Assembly (NCBI RefSeq): GCF_027111255.2
Contig: NZ_CP114285.2
Coordinates: 310,001 to 374,000, forward strand
Direction of reading: 5' to 3'
Length of the DNA stretch: 64,000 bases
DNA from: Flavobacterium flavigenum
GTDB lineage: Bacteria > Bacteroidota > Bacteroidia > Flavobacteriales > Flavobacteriaceae
A program made the position numbers and the translations under genes. Of this stretch, positions 52,813-62,073 are shown one piece after another. Under the pieces are notes generated by a model. It was not told the DNA's origin and searched no databases. It worked only from the letters and a program-made list of their open reading frames with translations. Every line of letters begins with the position of its first letter. Positions within the stretch are counted from its first letter, which is position 1.

Positions 52813-52955
52813 AATGTTTTGTATTTAAGACTTTTGCGTAAAAACTATTTTGTTTGCATTACTTTATAAATTTAACACTAAATAATTTCAAGTACAAACT
52901 CATCTTCGAAATTTATTTTGAATAATTACTGCAAGGTAATAGTATTAATTTTGTT

Positions 52956-53480
52956 CTAATTGTTTAATTGCAACTTCATCATGATATCCGTCTGAACGTC
53001 ATTCCCTAGTTTAAAAATATGTTTGTCAAATTCTATAAAGCCATTTTTTGTGTAAAAACGTATTGCTTTTTTATTTTCTTCCCAAACGCCGAGCCATATG
53101 TATTTTGAATTTTGTTGTCTGGCTCTTTCTATAGCTTTTTCATAAAGTAATTGACCCACATTTTTTCCATGAAATTCTTTTGTGACATAAATGCGTTCAA
53201 TTTCCAGGGCATTACTATCTTTTAATTCGGTTTGCGCCTCTCCAAAATTTATTTTTAAGTAACCAATTACCTTGTTTTCTAAAATTGCAAAATAGAATTC
53301 AGAGTTTTCATTTATAAGCTCTGTTGTTATTTTTTCGTTGGAAAATGCTTTTTCAAGATAATTTTTCATGTCTTCCTCAGAATTTGATTCTGAAAATGTT
53401 TCCCGAAAAGTCTGTTTGCTGATTTCCTGAAGCTGATTAATTTCTTTCAGTGAAATTTTTTTTATATCAATATTGCTCAT
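52956..53480 (-). CDS. GNAT-family N-acetyltransferase
   Basis: The 174-residue protein starts at ATG 53480; a GTG one codon upstream is less likely. It has the acetyl-CoA loop in IERIYVTKEFHGKNVGQLLY (R/QxxGxG/A variant) and the C-terminal YIWLGVWEENKKAIRFYTKN and GFIEFDKHIFKLG of the SpeG/PaiA-like group. Substrate unknown. It follows the helicase gene by 20 bases on the same strand. Confidence 0.88.
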   Translation of the reverse strand: MSNIDIKKISLKEINQLQEISKQTFRETFSESNSEEDMKNYLEKAFSNEKITTELINENSEFYFAILENKVIGYLKINFGEAQTELKDSNALEIERIYVTKEFHGKNVGQLLYEKAIERARQQNSKYIWLGVWEENKKAIRFYTKNGFIEFDKHIFKLGNDVQTDIMMKLQLNN

Positions 53481-53500
53481 CACTAATTTTTAGAGTTGAT

Positions 53501-54835
53501 TTATTTTTTGAACTTCTTATTAGATTTTTCAGTTATTTCAACTTTGTTTTGTAAAACGTAGTTTGCCAGTAATTTTTCAATTAGTTCCTCTTTTGTAAGA
53601 TGATGAAAAACAGTTTTGACCTTTGCTTTTAAATCACTTGAAATTTCGTGATTTGGTTTTGTTTTAAAAATTTGTTTTGCCCAAAGCAAAGTATTGTTTT
53701 CTTCAAGGCTAATGGCTGAGGGTTTTTTGAATTCATTAAATTTCAAGCCTAATTCTCTTTCAAAATCTGCAATTTCAACAACTTCTTCCTGCTGCAAAAC
53801 AGTTAACGAAAGTCCCTTTGCTCCTGCCCTTGCTGTTCTTCCACTTCGATGAACATAATTTTCGTAAGTATCAGGCAAATGATAATTTACTACATATGAG
53901 ATTTCTTTTACATCTATTCCTCTGGCAGCCAAATCCGTTGCTACTAAAATATTGATATGTCCTTCACGAAACTGCTCCATAATTCTGTCACGAATTCCCT
54001 GTGACAAACTACCGTGAAGTGCTCCTGAAGAAAAACGGTTTATAGCCAGATTTTTAGCCAGTTTGTTTACGGCAGCTTTCGTTTTACAGAAAATGATTCC
54101 GCGTTCTCCTTCTTTTGAGTTTAAAAAATGCATCAAAACATCTAATTTTTCAATAGGATCAACTACAATGTATTCGTGATCTATTCCCTGGTTGCCAACT
54201 GTTTCCATATCGGCACTAATCTGAACTACATTTTTGTTTAAGTAATTCTGAATTAGCTGTTTGATTGTTCCGGGTAAAGTTGCGGAAAACAATATAGTGC
54301 GGTGTTTTTTTGGAAGTTCAGCAATGATTTCATCTAAACTTTCTTTTAGAATCGCGACCATTTCGTCTGCTTCATCTAAAATCAAATATTGGGTTTGTCG
54401 CAAGTCGATTGCCTTGCGCTGAATTAAATCTATTAAACGTCCCGGAGTTGCCACAACAACATGTGTTGGATTTTTAAGTCGTTCGATTTGAGGCTTTATC
54501 GGGATTCCACCACAAACAGATGCAATAGAAATAGTTGGAATGTGCTTTGCGAAATCTTCCAGATTCTTGAAAATCTGCTGTCCAAGTTCTCTGGTTGGTG
54601 CTAAAATAACAGCCTGAACAACCGGGGATTCAGTATTTACTGATTGTAATATTGGTAATCCGAAAGAAGCTGTTTTTCCAGTTCCTGTTTTGGCTAAGCC
54701 AACCAGATCATGTGTTTCAGATAACAGTAACGGAATTGTTTTTTGCTGAATTTCGGTTGGCTCAACAATGTTCAGTTCACTTAGTGCTTTTAAAATTGGT
54801 ACTGAAATTCCTAATGATGCAAATTGCTTAGACAT
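53501..54835 (-). CDS. DEAD-box RNA helicase
   Basis: The 444-residue helicase has all motifs: the Q motif, AKTGTGKTASF (I), APTRELGQQ (Ia), ATPGRLIDL (Ib), LDEADEMV (II), FSATLP (III), ATDLAARGID (V) and HRSGRTARAG (VI). It ends in a short basic tail (EITEKSNKKFKK). It probably unwinds RNA in ribosome assembly or decay; which member cannot be told. It starts after a dispersed repeat. Confidence 0.95.
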   Translation of the reverse strand: MSKQFASLGISVPILKALSELNIVEPTEIQQKTIPLLLSETHDLVGLAKTGTGKTASFGLPILQSVNTESPVVQAVILAPTRELGQQIFKNLEDFAKHIPTISIASVCGGIPIKPQIERLKNPTHVVVATPGRLIDLIQRKAIDLRQTQYLILDEADEMVAILKESLDEIIAELPKKHRTILFSATLPGTIKQLIQNYLNKNVVQISADMETVGNQGIDHEYIVVDPIEKLDVLMHFLNSKEGERGIIFCKTKAAVNKLAKNLAINRFSSGALHGSLSQGIRDRIMEQFREGHINILVATDLAARGIDVKEISYVVNYHLPDTYENYVHRSGRTARAGAKGLSLTVLQQEEVVEIADFERELGLKFNEFKKPSAISLEENNTLLWAKQIFKTKPNHEISSDLKAKVKTVFHHLTKEELIEKLLANYVLQNKVEITEKSNKKFKK

Positions 54836-54922
54836 TGTTTTTATTTTTAAATTTTGAATTATCCACTTAAATAAGTGGATTTAAATTGTTCTTTTGAGAT
54901 AATTAATATCTTATAAAAACTA

Positions 54923-55006
54923 AAGCCCTAGCCCTGATGGAAACGGCATCCTTTTATGCCGGGGTTCGGCATAAAAGATATAGTGTACAGCAGGAAAGAG
55001 CTTCTT
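54923..55006 (+). repeat. Dispersed flavobacterial repeat, copy 3
   Basis: aagccctagccctgatgg, then tatgccggggttcggcata, then cagcaggaaagagcttctta matches the copies at 16619 and 41171. Here it lies between the helicase and the UPF0173 gene in a core region, so this repeat spreads beyond the island. Confidence 0.75.
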
Positions 55007-55025
55007 AATAAACGAAATAATAATT

Positions 55026-55703
55026 TTAAAGTTGGATTGATTCCCCGATTTTGAGAAGCATCAAATCTTTTCCTTTATCAAAGAATTTACGGATCGATTC
55101 TTCGTGATTAATTTCGATGTAACCAAATGTATCGTAGTGATAGCCGAGAATTTTGTCGCATTCTATAAAATCAGAAGCGATAATAGCATCATCAATATCC
55201 ATTGTAAAATTATCTCCGACTGGCAAAATAGCCAAATCCAGTTTTGTTCTCAAAGGAATCAGTTTCATATCCATTGTTAGTGCTGTATCTCCGGCGATGT
55301 AGATGTTTTTATGTTCGCTTTCAATTACAAAACCTCCGGGATTTCCTCCATACGTGCCATCAGGAAAAGAACTTGAGTGAATAGCACTAACATATTTCAC
55401 CTTTCCAAAATCGAATTTCCAGCTTCCTCCATGGTTCATAGGATGTGCTTTTAAACCTAATTTTGCATAATAACTTGCGATTTCGGCATTTGAAACGATG
55501 GTCGCTTCTGTTCGATTTGCAATAGCTTCAACATCGAGAACGTGATCGCCATGCGCATGGGTAAGCAAAATATAATCTGCTTTTAATGTATTTATATCAA
55601 TTGCAGATGCTAATGGATTTCCTGTAATAAAAGGATCAACGATTATATGCTTTCCTCCTACTTCAATTCCTAAAGATGCGTGGCCAAAATATGTGATTTT
55701 CAT
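55026..55703 (-). CDS. UPF0173-type metallo-beta-lactamase-fold hydrolase
   Basis: The 225-residue protein has the zinc motif LLTHAHGDHVLD (HxHxDH) and further ligands in PMNHGGSWKF, NIYIAGDTALTMDMK and ILGYHYDTFGYIEI. This is a compact, widely conserved family (YtkL-like) whose substrate is unknown. Length is normal. It sits 26 bases after menA on the same strand. Confidence 0.9.
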   Translation of the reverse strand: MKITYFGHASLGIEVGGKHIIVDPFITGNPLASAIDINTLKADYILLTHAHGDHVLDVEAIANRTEATIVSNAEIASYYAKLGLKAHPMNHGGSWKFDFGKVKYVSAIHSSSFPDGTYGGNPGGFVIESEHKNIYIAGDTALTMDMKLIPLRTKLDLAILPVGDNFTMDIDDAIIASDFIECDKILGYHYDTFGYIEINHEESIRKFFDKGKDLMLLKIGESIQL

Positions 55704-55728
55704 TTGATAAAATTTTAAAGTGAAATAA

Positions 55729-56691
55729 TTATCTTCCTCCTAAAAATAGATTTACAATAATGTCTGAAATCAATGAAATCATACAAACTGTTAATAAAAT
55801 GGAAAGTAAAAAAGTACTCAGTGCAAGCTTTTTTAATTCCGGATCTAAGAGCTTAGGATTCTGATTTTTATAAACGGTAATTAAATGTTTAGTTAAAGGA
55901 ATATAAGCCAGCAAAAAGAGATACTGATCGAATCTGTAATGACTTAAAACAGCAAAAATAACCACTAAAAGCATAGCGGTAACAATCAATGAAAAGTGAT
56001 AAATCTTGGCGTTTTTTCCTCCTATCTGAACTACAATTGTATTTTTTCCGGATTTTCTGTCTGACTCTTCATCACGCATATTGTTCAGGTTTAAAACCCC
56101 AACACTTAATAAACCAATTGAAATAGCGGGTAAAATCAAAAGCGGATCAACTTCTTTAGTATGCAGAAAATTAACACCCAGAGTACTCACAAGCCCAAAG
56201 AAAACAAAAACAAATACGTCTCCAAACCCTTTGTAGCCATATGCAGAATTGCCAACTGTATATCGAATTGCAGAAGCAATAGCTGTGATTCCGAGTACTA
56301 AAAAGAAGATAGAATATCCAAAATTATTTTCTCCAAAAGCAAAATATATCAGAATAATGGCAGATAAAAGTGTTAATAATGAAGTTATTATAATTGCTTT
56401 TTTCATTGCCTGTGGTGTAATTACGCCACTCTGGATAGCTCTTTGGGGACCAACCCTGTCAGCATTATCAGTTCCTTTTACCCCATCACCATAATCATTT
56501 GCAAAGTTGGATAAAACCTGGAGTCCAAGTGTTGTTAAAAGGGCAAAGCCAAAAACTTTCCAGCTAAAAACTTCTGTAGGTGTATTTACAGTTTCTGTTG
56601 GGTTAGATAAAGCATAAATGCTTCCTACTATAATTCCGGAAACCGATAAAGGTAATGTGCGCAATCTGGCGGCTTCAATCCAATGTTTCAT
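55729..56691 (-). CDS. menA: 1,4-dihydroxy-2-naphthoate polyprenyltransferase
   Basis: The 320-residue membrane enzyme joins the naphthoquinone head to the polyprenyl tail in menaquinone synthesis. It has the UbiA-type first aspartate motif NFANDYGDGVKGTDNADRVG, the second LNNMRDEESDRKSGKNT, and about eight to nine hydrophobic helices. The MKHWIEAARLRTLPLSVSGI opening is typical of MenA. It lies downstream of menB on the same strand. Confidence 0.95.
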   Translation of the reverse strand: MKHWIEAARLRTLPLSVSGIIVGSIYALSNPTETVNTPTEVFSWKVFGFALLTTLGLQVLSNFANDYGDGVKGTDNADRVGPQRAIQSGVITPQAMKKAIIITSLLTLLSAIILIYFAFGENNFGYSIFFLVLGITAIASAIRYTVGNSAYGYKGFGDVFVFVFFGLVSTLGVNFLHTKEVDPLLILPAISIGLLSVGVLNLNNMRDEESDRKSGKNTIVVQIGGKNAKIYHFSLIVTAMLLVVIFAVLSHYRFDQYLFLLAYIPLTKHLITVYKNQNPKLLDPELKKLALSTFLLSILLTVCMISLISDIIVNLFLGGR

Positions 56692-56722
56692 TATTCTTGT
56701 TTAGTTAAAATTTTATTTCAGG

Positions 56723-56765
56723 TGTCAAGTTTAGGTTTAGCAGCTTGAAACCTGAAACTTGAAAC
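56723..56765. repeat. Inverted repeat between menB and menA
   Basis: tcaagtttaggttt pairs with aaacctgaaacttga with one mismatch. Followed by an A-run on the plus strand (a T-run on the other side of the hairpin on the minus strand is not present), so it is a weak terminator or a dispersed palindrome. It may lower menA expression relative to menB. Confidence 0.6.
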
Positions 56766-56771
56766 TTTTTT

Positions 56772-57605
56772 TTATGGCAACCATTTATTTTCACCAAAAT
56801 TCGGCTTTCTTTTCTCTAAAAAGGCATTTCTTCCTTCTTTAGCCTCTTCGGTCATATAAGCAAGTCGAGTGGCTTCGCCTGCAAATACCTGCTGTCCAAC
56901 CATTCCGTCATCTGTCAGGTTCATGGCAAATTTTAGCATTTTTATAGAAGTTGGGGATTTTTGAAGGATTTCCTGTGCCCATTCGTATGCTGTTGCCTCG
57001 AGTTCATCATGAGGAATGACTGCATTTACCATTCCCATTTCGAAAGCTTCCTGGGCAGAATAATTTCTTCCTAAAAAGAAAATCTCACGTGCCTTCTTCT
57101 GACCTACCATTTTTGCCAGGTAAGCTGATCCATATCCACCATCAAAGCTGGTTACATCAGCATCTGTTTGCTTAAAAATAGCGTGTTCTTTACTTGCCAG
57201 TGTCATGTCGCAGACAACATGTAAGCTATGTCCGCCTCCAACTGCCCAGCCTGGTACAACTGCAATTACAACTTTTGGCATAAAACGAATTAATCGCTGC
57301 ACTTCAAGAATATTTAAACGGTGTTGCCCATCATCTCCCACATAGCCTTGGTGCCCGCGTGCATTTTGATCTCCCCCACTGCAAAAAGAATATATGCCAT
57401 CTTTTGTTGACGGACCTTCGGCAGATAGCAAAACTACTCCTATTGAAGTATCTTCCTGTGCATCGTAAAAAGCCTGATACAACTCTGATGTTGTTTTTGG
57501 GCGAAAAGCATTCCTCACATTCGGTCTGTTAAAAGCTATTCGTGCAACTCCGTTACATTTTTTATAGGTGATATCTTCGAATTCTCTGGCAGTTATCCAA
57601 TCCAT
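56772..57605 (-). CDS. menB: 1,4-dihydroxy-2-naphthoyl-CoA synthase
   Basis: The 277-residue crotonase-fold enzyme closes the naphthoquinol ring in menaquinone synthesis. Diagnostic stretches are ARIAFNRPNVRNAFRPKTTS, FCSGGDQNARGHQGYVGDDG, AVGGGHSLHVVCDMTLAS and QTDADVTSFDGGYGSAYLAK. The Gly-rich and Asp residues match MenB rather than general enoyl-CoA hydratases. It starts the menB-menA-UPF0173 run. Confidence 0.97.
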   Translation of the reverse strand: MDWITAREFEDITYKKCNGVARIAFNRPNVRNAFRPKTTSELYQAFYDAQEDTSIGVVLLSAEGPSTKDGIYSFCSGGDQNARGHQGYVGDDGQHRLNILEVQRLIRFMPKVVIAVVPGWAVGGGHSLHVVCDMTLASKEHAIFKQTDADVTSFDGGYGSAYLAKMVGQKKAREIFFLGRNYSAQEAFEMGMVNAVIPHDELEATAYEWAQEILQKSPTSIKMLKFAMNLTDDGMVGQQVFAGEATRLAYMTEEAKEGRNAFLEKRKPNFGENKWLP

Positions 57606-58529
57606 TTTATGTTTATTTTGTTTTAAATAATTATAGTGTAAAAATAAATCATTTTTACATCTTTACCTACTCAATTCTTTGTTAGTACTTTTTTTGAACA
57701 ATATCCCATGACATTTTAATAGTAGTAAAATAAAAATAACACTTTTTAACACTTACTTTTGAAAAAAAATAATTAATTTTACAGCCTAGAAATCAATAAG
57801 ATACATTTTTTTATTGATTTATAGATTGATTTCTTTTCACTGATTTATTAACCTAAAAAATGACTTTTTTTGAGAAAAATTAAAAAAATTGTCGCTCATT
57901 TTTTTATGGTTTTTAATTATAAGACTAAAAACAATGAGCAAATGATTTATTCATATGTTTCAACTTCAAGAAAAAAATAGTAACACCGAAGGTTAAATAG
58001 TAGAATTGTTATTTCAATTTATCAAAGAGATTACGATAGATGAGAATTAAAATTGAAAACTTTCTAAAAATATATTAAAAAACCAAAGGGTAAGCCGTGA
58101 AATTGATTGATTGTTGTTGAATAGATGAATCAATTGTTTAAAAGACATACGTTAAAAAAGTAAATCTTAAAATTCGTAAAATTTTTACTTTTAAAAATTA
58201 TTTTATTTCTGTTTTTTTTTAATTACAATTTTTTAAAACTAGAATAAAAAGAGGAAGGCTATTCGTAAAGGATAGCCTTTCTTGTTATTTATTATAAAGT
58301 ATTTTCTAAGACTTTAGCTGTACTTTTTTTAGCTGATAAATTTTTAATAACTAAGCGTTTTCTATAAGCTTGTTTATATTTAGATTAATAAATATTGTTT
58401 CTTAGCATTTTTGAACCTGAGAAAATGTTTCTGGCACCTGACTTATTTTAAGAAAGTAAAAAATATTCGTTTTTATTTTATTCACTACCAATGAATTAAA
58501 AAATAACTTAAAATTAAGTTCAATTTTTG
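57606..58529. other. AT-rich gene-free region with one hairpin
   Basis: More than 900 bases with no supported ORF between menB and tRNA-Tyr. The promoter of menB must be at its left end. A stem aaggctat/atagcctt at 58255-58279, followed by TTTCTTG, looks like a plus-strand terminator with no gene before it. That leaves room for a small RNA between about 57,900 and 58,280. I saw no known RNA family. Confidence 0.5.
58253..58284 (+). terminator. Orphan terminator-like hairpin
   Basis: aggaaggctat pairs with atagcctttct around a 9-base loop, and a T-rich end follows. No plus-strand protein gene lies in the 650 bases upstream, so it may close an unannotated non-coding transcript. Confidence 0.6.
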
Positions 58530-58560
58530 TTTGCAAACATCAAAAACGTTCCTATATTTG
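58530..58560 (+). promoter_or_regulatory. Promoter of tRNA-Tyr
   Basis: TTTG at 58530-58533, a 19-base spacer, and TATATTTG at 58553-58560 make an ideal Bacteroidota sigma-ABfr promoter. Transcription would start near 58567, about 33 bases before the tRNA. Confidence 0.85.
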
Positions 58561-58599
58561 CAACCGCTTAGAACAACAAAGCGCATCAATGCTGAGATC

Positions 58600-58680
58600 G
58601 GGGAGATACTCAAGCGGCCAACGAGGGCAGACTGTAAATCTGCTGTGTGAACTTCGCAGGTTCGAATCCTGCTCTCCCCA
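58600..58680 (+). tRNA. tRNA-Tyr (anticodon GTA)
   Basis: The 81-base gene starts GGGGAGATACTCAAGCGGCC. Acceptor arms GGGGAGA and TCTCCCC pair, the anticodon stem AGA/TCT holds CTGTAAA (anticodon GTA), the long variable arm is as expected for bacterial tRNA-Tyr, and the T-arm GCAGG-TTCGAAT-CCTGC is regular. CCA is not encoded. Confidence 0.96.
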
Positions 58681-58747
58681 CGGAAAGGCCAAAAAGGCGG
58701 AAAACTTAAAGTTTTCAATCTTTTCAAAAAGCCTTAAAAAATGTCTT

Positions 58748-58782
58748 AAAGCCAGTAAATCCGATGATTTACTGGCTTTTTT
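58748..58782 (+). terminator. Terminator of tRNA-Tyr
   Basis: aaagccagtaaat pairs with atttactggcttt around a 6-base loop, with a T-run after. It lies 67 bases past the tRNA. Confidence 0.85.
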
Positions 58783-58839
58783 GCTTTATGTCCTGTTTTC
58801 AATATTTATAAATGCTCACAAAATAAAAGGTGCAGAATC

Positions 58840-58871
58840 GGTGCACTTTTCGGCGCACAGAAAAGTGCACC
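58840..58871. repeat. Perfect 12-base inverted repeat (ggtgcacttttc)
   Basis: ggtgcacttttc and gaaaagtgcacc are exact complements around the loop ggcgcaca. No T-run follows. It lies between the tRNA-Tyr terminator and the integrase stub, where an integrative element would hold attachment or regulator sites. Confidence 0.6.
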
Positions 58872-58974
58872 AGAAATAGCAAAAACCCCTTACTTTATAG
58901 GGGTTAACGAGATTAACGACTTGATTTTAAAGTGATATTATTCTACATTTATTAATTTAAAAAGTAGGATTACG

Positions 58975-59232
58975 TTGGAAAGCAGTTTTGGTTTGGGATT
59001 CTTTTTAAAAAGACCCAAAATAGAAAGTAAAGAATGGATCGTATATTTCAGAATAACTGTTGACGGTATCCGCAAGGAAAGTTCAACTAAGAGAAGATGG
59101 GATAATACACGGTGGGATCAAAGGTTCGAAAGAGCAGTCGGCTCAAAGGAAGATGCAAAGTCGCTGAACTTCTTTTTGGATTCGCTGACTTTAAAAATCA
59201 ATGTGGAAAAACCGGTCAATTTGACCACCTAA
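58975..59232 (+). pseudogene. Tyrosine recombinase (phage-type integrase) N-terminal stub
   Basis: Up to 85 codons from TTG 58975 code an Arm-DNA-binding domain of the Bacteroidota integrase type: GLGFFLKRPKIESKEWIVYF, then RITVDGIRKESSTKRRWDNT and a WDQRFERAVGSKEDAKSLNF segment. The frame then runs into the IS21-family element and stops. No core-binding or catalytic part (R..HxxR..Y) follows the element, so the rest was deleted. Confidence 0.8.
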
Positions 59233-59383
59233 TTCCGGAGTAAATTGACCACCCGTTCCGGAGCAAACTGACCCCCTAATTCCGGAGCAAATTGACCACC
59301 AAGTTTTGTGGTGAATTAAGTATTAAAAACTATTGATTTTTTCATGTTGTTAGAACCATACATTCGTTAAAAATTTACGGATT

Positions 59384-60931
59384 ATGGCAAACAAAATAAC
59401 AGACATGAGTAAAATTAGAAAAGTAATTAAATTCTATTGTAATGGAAAGAGTAAGTTATTTATAAGTAGCTACTTATCCCTTTCAAGAAATACGGTAAAG
59501 AAATATATTTCTTTATTTGAAGTTCTCGAATTAAGCTTTGAATTAATCGACCAAAAAACCGATGCAGAGCTGGAACTTTTATTCTCCCAGACTAGTGTAG
59601 AGGCCATTAGCCCGAGATTACAGACACTTTATGATTTTTTTCCTAAAATGGAACGTGAACTAAAAAAAGTTGGCGTTACCGTACAGCATATGTGGGAACA
59701 ATATATTGCTGTAAATCCTGATGGTTATCGAACTTCACAATTTCATTATCATTACAATATATGGGGCAAACGAGTTAATCCGGTCATGCATATGAACCAT
59801 AAGGCTGGTGATAAAATGTATGTTGATTATGCCGGAAAGACACTCTCAATTATTGATATAGATACTGGAGAAGTCAAAGAAGTACAATTTTTTGTAGCAA
59901 TATTGGGCGCTAGCCAATACACGTATGCTGAAGCTTCCATGAGCCAGCAAAAGGAATACTTTGTTGACTCGGTAGAAAATGCCATGCGCTTTTTTGAAGG
60001 CACTCCTGTCGCCATTGTTCCAGATAATTTAAAATCTGCCGTAATAAAAAGCAGTCGTTTTGAACCGACAATCAATGAAACCCTGGCTGATTTAGCAGAA
60101 CATTACGAAACCACAATTTTACCTGCCAGAGCTTACAGACCCAGAGACAAATCATTAGTTGAAGGAGCTGTTAAGATATTATATCGAAGGATTTATGTAA
60201 CCATAAAAGAAACTAAGTTCTTTTCTCTGGAAGAATTAAACCAGCAGATCTGGGATTTACTTGACTCTCACAATAACAGAAAACTAACAGGACGCCCTTA
60301 TTCCCGTTTTGAATTATTTTTAGAAGACGAGAAAGAAAAACTGCGTCCACTCCCACAAGATCGTTTTGAAATTAAATACCAGTCTTTTGCAACAGTAATG
60401 CAAAACGGTCATGTTCAATTAAGCCAGGACAAAAACTATTACAGCGTTCCGTATCAATATGTAAAGAAGAAAGCCAAGCTGTTATATACCAAATCAACGG
60501 TAGAGATTTATTATAAATACAATCGAATAGCTGTACATCCAAGAAACTACAAACCTTATGTCTATACAACAACTCCTGAGCATTTAGCCAGTACACATCA
60601 ATTTGTAGCCCAATGGAGTGCTGCCCGCTTCATTGAATGGGCTAATAATATTGATGAGTCAGTAGGAGAATATATAATGCAGATAATCGAAAGCAGAAAT
60701 CATCCAGAACAGGCTTATAAAAGCTGTTTAGGAATACTGAATTTTGAAAAAAAGGTAGGCAGACAGCGATTAATAAATGCCTGCAGGCGGGCACTTGATT
60801 TTAAAATTTACAATTTTAAGACCATACAAAACATTTTAGAAAACAACTTGGATCATATTGATTTTGATCAAGAACCTGAGCAGGAACTTCCCGATCACAG
60901 TAACATAAGAGGAAAACACTATTATAACTAA
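59384..60931 (+). CDS. istA: IS21-family transposase IstA
   Basis: The 515-residue transposase has an N-terminal HTH (SSYLSLSRNTVKKYISLFEV) and the DDE integrase core: first Asp in MYVDYAGKTLSI, second Asp in AIVPDNLKSAVIKS, Glu in DKSLVEGAVKILYRRIY. A C-terminal beta-barrel region follows (QDKNYYSVPYQYVKKKAKLL). No disruption is seen, so it may be active. Confidence 0.95.
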   Translation: MANKITDMSKIRKVIKFYCNGKSKLFISSYLSLSRNTVKKYISLFEVLELSFELIDQKTDAELELLFSQTSVEAISPRLQTLYDFFPKMERELKKVGVTVQHMWEQYIAVNPDGYRTSQFHYHYNIWGKRVNPVMHMNHKAGDKMYVDYAGKTLSIIDIDTGEVKEVQFFVAILGASQYTYAEASMSQQKEYFVDSVENAMRFFEGTPVAIVPDNLKSAVIKSSRFEPTINETLADLAEHYETTILPARAYRPRDKSLVEGAVKILYRRIYVTIKETKFFSLEELNQQIWDLLDSHNNRKLTGRPYSRFELFLEDEKEKLRPLPQDRFEIKYQSFATVMQNGHVQLSQDKNYYSVPYQYVKKKAKLLYTKSTVEIYYKYNRIAVHPRNYKPYVYTTTPEHLASTHQFVAQWSAARFIEWANNIDESVGEYIMQIIESRNHPEQAYKSCLGILNFEKKVGRQRLINACRRALDFKIYNFKTIQNILENNLDHIDFDQEPEQELPDHSNIRGKHYYN

Positions 60932-60947
60932 ATTAAATCTTGAAAAA

Positions 60948-61685
60948 ATGAATGAATCCACAGTAACCAAAATGAAACAAATGAAGCTTTATGGCATGTT
61001 TAATGCTTTTAAAACAGCCATTGAAAGCGGGAAAACAGATCATTATACCCTTGACCAGTTTGTATCGATGATTATTGATGCAGAATGGGATGAAAGGTAC
61101 AATCGTCGTATTGAACGAAGTATCACTAATGCCAAATTCCATTACAAATCAAATATTGAAAGTATCAATTTTGATGTATCACGTAACCTGGACCGAAACA
61201 TGGTACTGCGTCTGGCAGAATGCGAATTTATAGAGAAAAACGAAAACATTTTAATCACTGGAAGCACCGGTGTCGGTAAAAGTTATTTAGGTACTGCATT
61301 AGGTTATCAAGCCTGTATACAGGGTTTTAAGGTAAGTTATTTTAATACCTCAAAATTGTTCGCTAGACTAAAAATGGCTAAAGCAGATGGTACTTATCTA
61401 CGGGAACTTACCAAAATACAAAGACAGGATGTTATAATACTTGATGATTTTGGACTTCAGGCACTTGACAGCCATAACCGAATTACTCTTTTGGAGATCA
61501 TAGAGGACAGGCATAATAACGGCTCTATAATCGTGACATCACAAATACCAGTTCAAGGCTGGTATGATATAATTGGAGAAAAAACGATAGCCGATGCAAT
61601 ATTAGACAGACTTATACACCAATCTCATAGGCTTGAATTACATGGAGAATCCATGAGAAAGAAAAGAGGAATAAACAAAGAGTGA
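60948..61685 (+). CDS. istB: IS21-family helper ATPase IstB
   Basis: The 245-residue AAA+ ATPase of the DnaC/IstB group starts 16 bases after istA. Walker A is ITGSTGVGKSYLG, Walker B is QDVIILDDFGLQAL, and sensor region IIVTSQIPVQGWYDIIG. It activates IstA and guides target choice. It is intact. Confidence 0.96.
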   Translation: MNESTVTKMKQMKLYGMFNAFKTAIESGKTDHYTLDQFVSMIIDAEWDERYNRRIERSITNAKFHYKSNIESINFDVSRNLDRNMVLRLAECEFIEKNENILITGSTGVGKSYLGTALGYQACIQGFKVSYFNTSKLFARLKMAKADGTYLRELTKIQRQDVIILDDFGLQALDSHNRITLLEIIEDRHNNGSIIVTSQIPVQGWYDIIGEKTIADAILDRLIHQSHRLELHGESMRKKRGINKE

Positions 61686-61850
61686 TATTTTATTATATTT
61701 GAATACTAATTAACAGATGAAAAAATATAGTTTTTAATCAAAACGGAGGTGCTCACTTTGCACCGGAATTAGGTGGTCATTTTGAACTGGAATCAGGTGC
61801 TCACTTTAAAACGGAATGGGGTGATCAATATAACCGGAATTTGCAATACA

Positions 61851-62073
61851 TCTCCAATCAAGTTTTTTTACGATAACAATGGCGCTATCTACCATTTTAG
61901 TCCGTTTTTTATTTTTATCTAATTACTTCCCGCCCCAGTTTTTAAAAATCGTAAAGGAATTTTCTTAAAAAAATAAAACAATCGGTTGTTTTTTTAAGAA
62001 TATTTATCGTTAAATTAGCAGTAAAAACCTACTTATAAGAAGGTTATTTACTAACTATTAAAAACCATAAGTT
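61851..62073. other. Intergenic region before the GH5 gene
   Basis: These 223 bases hold no ORF. They do not resume the integrase interrupted to the left of the IS. A T-rich stretch and a leader of about 50 bases before ATG 62074 probably contain the GH5 promoter; no clear TAnnTTTG box was found. Confidence 0.4.

Larger units (their letters stand above)
59202..61850 (+). mobile_element. IS21-family insertion sequence (complete)
   Basis: istA and istB are flanked by the multiple terminal repeats typical of IS21. On the left there are three to four units of attccggagtaaattgaccacc type (59212-59305). On the right are inverted units such as ccggaattaggtggtcattt (61763 on) and others to 61840. 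Ends chosen here read TGT (59202) and ACA (61848-61850). A tighter choice would be ccggt 59212 to 61837. The exact ends and target duplication are not certain. Confidence 0.85.

Noticed and set aside
58485..58727. Minus-strand ORF containing IRTCEVHTADLQSALVG
   Set aside because: This is the well-known false translation of a tRNA-Tyr complement.
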